Assembly: GCA_965202905.1 (NCBI GenBank)
Contig: OZ241868.1
Location: 930,001-994,000, forward strand
Direction of reading: 5' to 3'
DNA: 64,000 nucleotides
DNA from: CAYFYS01 sp965202905
GTDB lineage: Bacteria; Pseudomonadota; Alphaproteobacteria; MPNO01
Below, piece by piece: positions 59,264 through 64,000 of this stretch (position 1 is its first letter; the number at the start of each line of letters is the position of its first letter). Below the pieces are notes generated by a model, which had not been told where the DNA came from, ran no database searches, and saw nothing but the letters and a program-made list of their open reading frames with translations. Position numbers and translations under genes: made by a program.

Positions 59264-60022
59264 ATGGCGCGGCTTGAGGGCAAGACGGCTTTGGTGACGG
59301 GGGCGGGCGGCGCGATCGCGGGCGCCTCGGCGCGGGCGTTTGCGGCCGAGGGCGCGTCGGTTCTGGTGTGCGACCTCGACGAGGCTGCGGCCGGGGCGAC
59401 GGCGCGCGCGATCGCCGGGGACGGCGGAACGGCGGAAGCCCGGCAGTGCGACGTCGCCGATCCCGCATCGGCGGCGGCGGCGGTCGAGGCCTGCATCGCC
59501 GCCTACGGCAGGATCGACATTCTGATGAATGCCGCCGCGGCGCGCGAGCAACACGGCAATGTGGTCGAGCTCGACCTTGCCGAGTGGAACCGGGCGATGG
59601 CAGTCAACCTCACCGGCATCTTCCTGATGTGCAAGCACGCCATCCCGTACATGGCGGCCGGCGGCGGCGGCAGCATCGTCAACGTCGCCTCGCAGCTTGG
59701 CTCGGTGGCGACGCCGAACCGGCCAGCCTACGTGACCAGCAAGGCCGCCGTGATCCAGCTCTCGAGGTCGATGGCGCTGGATTTTGCCAAGAACGGCATA
59801 AGGGTGAACGCGCTTTCGCCCGGCGCCGTGGAGACCGCGCGCCTAACCTCGACCGGCCGCACCATGGACGAGGTGCGCGAAGCCCTGGTCCCGATGCACC
59901 CGATCGGCCGGCTCGGCCAGCCGGATGAGATCGCCGACGCGGCCCTGTTCCTGGCGTGCTCGGATTCGCGCTTCATGACCGGCGCGGATCTCGTCGTCGA
60001 CGGCGGCTACAGCGCGGTTTAG
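59264..60022 (+). CDS. Short-chain dehydrogenase/reductase
   Basis: A 252-residue classical SDR. The cofactor motif is TGAGGAIAGASAR (the usual TGxxxGIG with an altered third part), the NAD/NADP selection residue is D in VCDLDEAA (favouring NAD), the NAAA stretch is MNAAAAREQ, and the catalytic residues are S in NVASQ with YVTSK. The C-terminus ends in the typical DLVVDGGYSAV. ATG at 59264 after GGGAAAG. Confidence 0.9.
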   Translation: MARLEGKTALVTGAGGAIAGASARAFAAEGASVLVCDLDEAAAGATARAIAGDGGTAEARQCDVADPASAAAAVEACIAAYGRIDILMNAAAAREQHGNVVELDLAEWNRAMAVNLTGIFLMCKHAIPYMAAGGGGSIVNVASQLGSVATPNRPAYVTSKAAVIQLSRSMALDFAKNGIRVNALSPGAVETARLTSTGRTMDEVREALVPMHPIGRLGQPDEIADAALFLACSDSRFMTGADLVVDGGYSAV

Positions 60023-60124
60023 AAGGCCGTCCCGGTACGCCGGCTCCACCGGCGGCGCGGCGGCAGTCGCCCGGCGATCCAATTTCGGGTCGTCGGGCCA
60101 AACGTCGGCAAGGGATGGACGCGA

Positions 60125-60415
60125 TTACTTCATCGCGACCCATCTCTTCCTCAAATCCCACTCCAGGTCGTTCCGCCTGCCGCCGGTTAGTTTCGCCTCG
60201 ATGAAGACCAGCGGGCGGCCGCGATACAGCAGCGCGTAATCCACTAAACCGCAGTCCACGGAAAATTCCGGCTTGAACGCCTCGGGGTCGGCGTCGTCCC
60301 AGCCCAGCGCGCGCAGCACCGGCAGGATGACGCCTGTCTGGCCCGCGCCTCGTTGTTCAACCGACCGGAGCACAGGCTTTCGACCGCGCTTTTTCAACGT
60401 CTGCTCCAGGGGCAT
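60125..60415 (-). CDS. HsdR-N-type nuclease domain fragment
   Basis: A 96-residue frame containing VILPVLRALGWDDADPEAFK, then VDYALLYRGRPLVFIEAKLT, the D...ExK core of the type I restriction enzyme N-terminal domain (PF04313/PF13588). Full-length proteins with this domain run to hundreds of residues; here a stop at 60125 ends it soon after the nuclease strand. It is probably a truncated leftover, though stand-alone short versions exist. No methylase or helicase is near. Confidence 0.55.
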   Translation of the reverse strand: MPLEQTLKKRGRKPVLRSVEQRGAGQTGVILPVLRALGWDDADPEAFKPEFSVDCGLVDYALLYRGRPLVFIEAKLTGGRRNDLEWDLRKRWVAMK

Positions 60416-60520
60416 GATTCGAGCGTCTCCGTTGGTTTCGTCGACTCTGGGATCTGGGGGACATCGCGGTGTCGCAAGCTATCGGGAAGCGCCCGCCCGG
60501 CCAAGACCGCGCGCCCGACT

Positions 60521-61990
60521 TCACGGCGGCGAGACGACGGCCTCGGCTTCGAGTTCGTCGAGGATGCGCCAGATCCGCTCGACATGCGGCTCCTTGTCGA
60601 CGCGGTCGTAGAGGAAGCCCGCGGCCCGCACGAGGTCGCCGGCAAAATACTTCTCGTAAAGCTGCTGGCGGCCGGAGAAGCTCGACAGGCTGGCGTCGTA
60701 AGCGAGCCTGAACAGCTTGATGCGCCGGCGCGAATCCGCCGATGCCGCCTGAAAATACCGCTCCACGTCCTCGGCGACCGGGCCGTCGAGCTCGGCGAAC
60801 GAGGGCACCATGAACAGCCCGCCCGCACCGACGGTCTGGATGATCTCGCAGCTCCGGCGGAACATCTGCGGATAGAGGAACCGGACGGCGTCCAGCGGCC
60901 CCGAACCGGGCAGGACGGTGCCGCCCGGCCCCGGGACGGCGCCGACCTCACTCGCCGTCAGACAGGAGCGGACGACTTCGGTATAGTTGATCAACTCGGC
61001 CAGCATTCCCTGGACATGCAGGTGCATGTCGACTCGGGTGGTGCGGACCATCGCGAAGGCGAGCGCCATCATGAACTCGGCCTTCGACAGGTCCTTGGTG
61101 GTGAACTGATGGGCCATGTGAAGGCCGGCGCCGGTGACGCGGTAGAGCGAGTTGAACACCTCGATATCGCGATAGATGAAGACCCGCTCCCAAGGCACCA
61201 GCACATCGTCGAAGACGACCATGCAGTCGGTCTCGTCGAGCCGGCTGGACAGCGGGAAGTCGAGGCTCGAGCCGGCCCGCTGATGGACCACGGCCGGCCG
61301 GCAGATCAGCCGAATGCCGTCCGTCGCGACCGGCACCGCGAACGCGATCGCGAACTTCCTGGCCTCCTCTGTCTCGGGCAGCGGATAGGACGGCGCGGGC
61401 ATGACCAGCAGCTCGTCGGAGAACGCGCCCAGGGTGGCCAGCATACGCGCGCCGCGGACGACGATTCCGGCATCGGTCTCCTCGACCGCGCGCGCGGCAA
61501 GATCCTTCTCCTGCTCGGAAACATCGCGCGAGCGGTCGACCTGCGGGTTGGTGAGTGAATGGGTCGAGACCAGGTCACCTTCGCGGGCAAGCTCATAATA
61601 GCGCCGTACATTCTCCGCGTAGGGCCCGAAGTGCTCCGGCGCCGCGGCATAGCCGGCCAGCATCACGTTGATGAAGTCCGGCGCGCGGCCGAACATCCCG
61701 AAGGTGCGGTCGTGCCAGTGCTTGACCATCGTCCGGCGCCTGGCGAGGTCTTCGCGCGAGGCCACCTGGACGAACGACAACCCGACTTGCTCTCCGGTGG
61801 CGGGCGATCGGTAGACCATCTCCCCGCTGAGCGCGGGGTCGTGCTGCATGTCATAGAGCTCGGCCAGCGTGCGTGCGCCGCCGACGAAGCGGCGATCCGT
61901 GGTGACGTCGTCCACCCGCTCGCCGTCGACATAGACATGCCGGCCGTCCCGCAGCCCTTCGATGACCTCGGCGCCGGTCCGCACGCCCAT
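60521..61990 (-). CDS. HpaB-family flavin-dependent hydroxylase (4-hydroxyphenylacetate 3-monooxygenase-like)
   Basis: A 489-residue protein of the HpaB/4-hydroxybutyryl-CoA dehydratase family with an acyl-CoA-dehydrogenase-like fold: VDDVTTDRRFVGGARTLAEL, HWHDRTFGMFGRAPDFINV, STHSLTNPQVDRSRDVSEQE, VVFDDVLVPWERVFIYRD, and the C-terminal helices (FSGRQQLYEKYFAGDLVRAA). The cluster-binding Cys and His of the dehydratase are not evident, so a two-component monooxygenase using FADH2 from a reductase is more likely. I prefer the ATG at 61990, six bases after AAGGAG. Divergent from a UbiD gene, suggesting an aromatic hydroxylation plus decarboxylation pathway. Confidence 0.83.
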   Translation of the reverse strand: MGVRTGAEVIEGLRDGRHVYVDGERVDDVTTDRRFVGGARTLAELYDMQHDPALSGEMVYRSPATGEQVGLSFVQVASREDLARRRTMVKHWHDRTFGMFGRAPDFINVMLAGYAAAPEHFGPYAENVRRYYELAREGDLVSTHSLTNPQVDRSRDVSEQEKDLAARAVEETDAGIVVRGARMLATLGAFSDELLVMPAPSYPLPETEEARKFAIAFAVPVATDGIRLICRPAVVHQRAGSSLDFPLSSRLDETDCMVVFDDVLVPWERVFIYRDIEVFNSLYRVTGAGLHMAHQFTTKDLSKAEFMMALAFAMVRTTRVDMHLHVQGMLAELINYTEVVRSCLTASEVGAVPGPGGTVLPGSGPLDAVRFLYPQMFRRSCEIIQTVGAGGLFMVPSFAELDGPVAEDVERYFQAASADSRRRIKLFRLAYDASLSSFSGRQQLYEKYFAGDLVRAAGFLYDRVDKEPHVERIWRILDELEAEAVVSPP

Positions 61991-62111
61991 CGCCATCTCC
62001 TTCTGCTGAATCCGAACGATGTTATCCCGGCGCAACCGGTGCGTCGAACGGTGCCGGCTTGCGCCGCCCCGGCGTCATCCCCATCATAGCCGCGGCAAGA
62101 GGACGGAACCG

Positions 62112-63464
62112 ATGGCGAAGAAGTCATTCCGTGAATTTCTGGCGGAGCTTGAAGAAGCCGGCGAGATCTCCCGGATCACGAAACCGGTCGATCCGCGCGA
62201 CATGTCGGGCCTTGCCGGCCAGAACGAAAAGGCCACGGTCTTCGAGGCGATCGAGGGCTATCCCGGCTGGCGGGTCGCGACCGCGCTCCTGTCGTCGCGC
62301 CGGCGCCTCGCGATCACCCTCGGTTGCACGGAGGACCGGATCGCCCAGACATTCGAGTCCGCGTCCGCGCGTGCGATCGAGCCGGATCTGGTGGCCGCCG
62401 CACCGTGCCAGGAGGTGGTCATCGAGGGCGATGACGTCGATCTGAGCGCGCTGCCCTATCCGATCATGCACGTCCATGACGGCGGACCCTACATCTCAAG
62501 CTCGTTCGTCGTTTCCAAGGACCCCGAGTACGGCCGCAACGCCGGCTCCTACCGGATGATGTACCGCACGCCCCGGGAAACCGGCATCGATCTGGTCTCG
62601 CCGTCCGACATGCGGTTCTACTACCAGCGCGCGCTCGACCGCGGCGAGCCGCTGCCGATCGCGGTCGCGATCGGCGTCCACCCCTTCGAGATGCTGGCCG
62701 CCTCCTACAAGGCGCCGATCCGCACCGACGAGCTGACGCTCGCGGGCGGGCTGCACGGCGGGCCGGTGCCGCTGGTCAAGTGCAGGACGGTCGATCTCGA
62801 AGTGCCGGCCGATGCGGAGATCGTGCTGGAGGGCGAGATCCTGCCGATCGGCTGGACCGCCGACGAGGGGCCGTTCGGCGAGTTCTCGCAGATCTCGGGC
62901 GACGTGAAATGGAACCCGATCTTCCAGGTCAAGTGCATCACCCGCCGGCGCGATCCGATCTTCTACATGCTGCAGATGCCTTGGGAGAACGACTGGCTGT
63001 CGGCGCCGGTGACCGAGGCGGCCGGCCTGCAGGCGCTCCGGGTCGCGAGCGTCGAGCCGGTGGCAATCCGCGCGCCGGTCGGAAGCTGCGGCTACTGGAC
63101 GCTGATCGCCTCGATCAGGAAGCGCCCCGGCGAGGGCAAGAACGCGCTGCTGGCCCTGCTCTCGGTCGCCGAGGTGAAGCTCGCGATCGTCACCGACGAG
63201 GACATCGACATCAACAACCCGGACGACATCGATTGGGCGCTGACCTTCCGCGTCCAGGCCGACCAGGACCTGATCACCCTGTCGGGCGCGCGCGGCAAGC
63301 ATGTCGATCCCTCGATCCGCGCCTGGGAACTCGGCCAGGGCGGGCTGCCGCTGACGGCCAAGCTCGGGATCGATGCAACCATCCCCGAGGGCATCCCGCG
63401 CTGGCTCTACAAGCGCATCCAGACCTACGGCAAGGACCGGGTCAGGCTGGAGGATTATTTGTGA
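62112..63464 (+). CDS. UbiD-family prenylated-FMN decarboxylase (second copy)
   Basis: A 450-residue UbiD-like decarboxylase that differs strongly from the one at 22208. It starts MAKKSFREFLAELEEAGEIS, then YPIMHVHDGGPYISSSFVVS (cofactor region), RTPRETGIDLVSPSDMRFYY, GPFGEFSQISGD and the family ending GARGKHVDPSIRAWE. ATG at 62112 with GAGGA upstream. Its stop overlaps the GTG of the 72-residue gene. Divergent from an HpaB-family hydroxylase. Needs prenylated FMN from an unseen UbiX. Confidence 0.9.
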   Translation: MAKKSFREFLAELEEAGEISRITKPVDPRDMSGLAGQNEKATVFEAIEGYPGWRVATALLSSRRRLAITLGCTEDRIAQTFESASARAIEPDLVAAAPCQEVVIEGDDVDLSALPYPIMHVHDGGPYISSSFVVSKDPEYGRNAGSYRMMYRTPRETGIDLVSPSDMRFYYQRALDRGEPLPIAVAIGVHPFEMLAASYKAPIRTDELTLAGGLHGGPVPLVKCRTVDLEVPADAEIVLEGEILPIGWTADEGPFGEFSQISGDVKWNPIFQVKCITRRRDPIFYMLQMPWENDWLSAPVTEAAGLQALRVASVEPVAIRAPVGSCGYWTLIASIRKRPGEGKNALLALLSVAEVKLAIVTDEDIDINNPDDIDWALTFRVQADQDLITLSGARGKHVDPSIRAWELGQGGLPLTAKLGIDATIPEGIPRWLYKRIQTYGKDRVRLEDYL

Positions 63465-63679
63465 GCACGCTGTCGGAGACCATCAAGGCCGCGCTGACCG
63501 AGACGCCGATGCAGTTCTCCGAGGTCGTCGACGAGCACCGCGACGCGCCCTGGCGCAACGTCCTTCAGGCCTGGGGCGAGCTTCGCGCGGCGGAGATCCT
63601 CAAGCGCGACGACATCGGCCGCTACTACGTCGAAGGCGGCTCCGCCGAAGCCATCGCCGCAGCGACCAGGGCGGAATAG
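63461..63679 (+). CDS. Small UbiD-coupled protein, family unknown
   Basis: A 72-residue protein whose GTG start (63461) overlaps the TGA of the UbiD gene (GTGA), so it is made by coupled translation. It reads STLSETIKAALTETPMQFSE then VVDEHRDAPWRNVLQAWGEL and ends RDDIGRYYVEGGSAEAIAAA, a helix-rich sequence with a likely winged-helix shape. No signal peptide, cysteine cluster or known motif. A small subunit or assembly partner of the decarboxylase is the simplest reading. Not recognised as a named family. Confidence 0.7.
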   Translation: MSTLSETIKAALTETPMQFSEVVDEHRDAPWRNVLQAWGELRAAEILKRDDIGRYYVEGGSAEAIAAATRAE

Positions 63680-63750
63680 CGGCAAGCCCTGGCCGCTGTC
63701 GTTGAAACGGCGCCGGAATCGGCGCGATCGACCCAAGTCACCCCTCTCGA

Positions 63751-64000
63751 TCATTCGGCGCCAGGGCTGGCGCCGTGGCCGCCGCAGTAGCCGTTCTCCG
63801 GCGAAGGCTGCCAAGTCGCCATGCGTTCGGGTTGCGGTCGGCAAACCTCGACGTGGAGCGGATAGCACGGGGCGGCGTCGCTCGAATGGCCGGTGCCGCA
63901 ATCGCCGCCAGGACAGGTCGAAAGAGCGGCCAGGAGATCGATCTCGGCAAAAAGCTCGATGAAATCGCCCGGCCGCACCGGGCTCGCCTTCATGAAATAC
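63751..64000 (-). CDS. DUF1989 (urea carboxylase-associated) protein, C-terminus only
   Basis: The last 83 codons of a minus-strand gene continue past the right edge. The sequence GDFIELFAEIDLLAALSTCP then GGDCGTGHSSDAAPCYPLHV matches the end of DUF1989 proteins, which accompany urea amidolyase and related nitrogen catabolic genes. The start and most of the protein are outside the window, so function and operon cannot be judged. Confidence 0.7.
   Translation of the reverse strand, partial: YFMKASPVRPGDFIELFAEIDLLAALSTCPGGDCGTGHSSDAAPCYPLHVEVCRPQPERMATWQPSPENGYCGGHGASPGAE

Overview
The window looks like chromosome of a GC-rich alphaproteobacterium. The signs are uniformly GC-rich third codon positions, the order tRNA-Tyr, tRNA-Gly, tuf, tRNA-Trp, secE, nusG, rplK, rplA, rplJ, rplL, rpoB, rpoC, and a broad catabolic repertoire of UbiD decarboxylases, molybdenum hydroxylases, TRAP transporters and CoA ligases. 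The lineage is inferred from gene content and order; no database search was possible. Decayed genes and short tandem duplications are unusually common between the intact genes.

Layout. 1-3.0 kb: an NTF2-like fold gene running off the left edge, a tRNA-Ser fragment, remnants of a SucD-like CoA-binding gene and a hydantoinase-B gene joined by a 17-bp repeat array, and an intact amidohydrolase. 3.0-5.35 kb: tRNA-Ser(UGA), then an ADP-ribosyltransferase gene with a coupled small partner and the wreck of a phage lysis cassette (M15 endolysin, nested spanin pair). 5.37-14.6 kb: a seven-gene minus-strand type I restriction-modification operon (half-HsdS, HsdM, RhuM, HsdS, HAD phosphatase, HsdR, DUF45 metalloprotease) with one good promoter and a palindromic operator. 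14.7-29 kb: a molybdenum hydroxylase (CoxS/CoxM/CoxL-CoxG fusion), an AT-rich PD-(D/E)XK gene, a metallo-beta-lactamase pseudogene, two acyl-CoA ligases, a UbiD decarboxylase, a quinone-type oxidoreductase, an ATP-grasp CoA-ligase beta chain, an NTF2-like protein and an alpha/beta hydrolase. This could be one aromatic or heteroaromatic acid degradation neighbourhood. 29-36 kb: a carbamoyltransferase pseudogene, a D,D-carboxypeptidase, a BMP-type binding protein, an MBL hydrolase, a cupin and an asparaginase-like protein. 36-49.5 kb: the minus-strand transcription/translation cluster. 49.6-54.5 kb: rlmB, then an operon of barbiturase/cyanurate-hydrolase family protein, FdrA and a DUF1116 (AllG-like) protein, and tRNA-Thr. 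54.6-60 kb: a TRAP transporter split across a divergent promoter region, an MFS transporter and an SDR. 60-64 kb: an HsdR-N remnant, a HpaB-family flavin hydroxylase divergent from a second UbiD gene with a coupled 72-residue protein, and the C-terminus of a DUF1989 protein at the right edge.

Most interesting points. (i) Barbiturase, FdrA and the AllG-like protein sit in one operon, suggesting a phosphorolytic, carbamoyl-phosphate-yielding route for ureidomalonate that parallels oxalurate catabolism. (ii) The R-M operon carries unusual accessory genes, an operator overlapping its -10 box, and a 39-bp perfect palindrome inside rhuM. (iii) An ADP-ribosyltransferase/partner pair sits beside tRNA-Ser. 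(iv) Two-copy tandem duplications of 11-20 bp recur in most spacers and dead genes, and a 46-bp patch of the coxL-like gene has been copied into a pseudogene.
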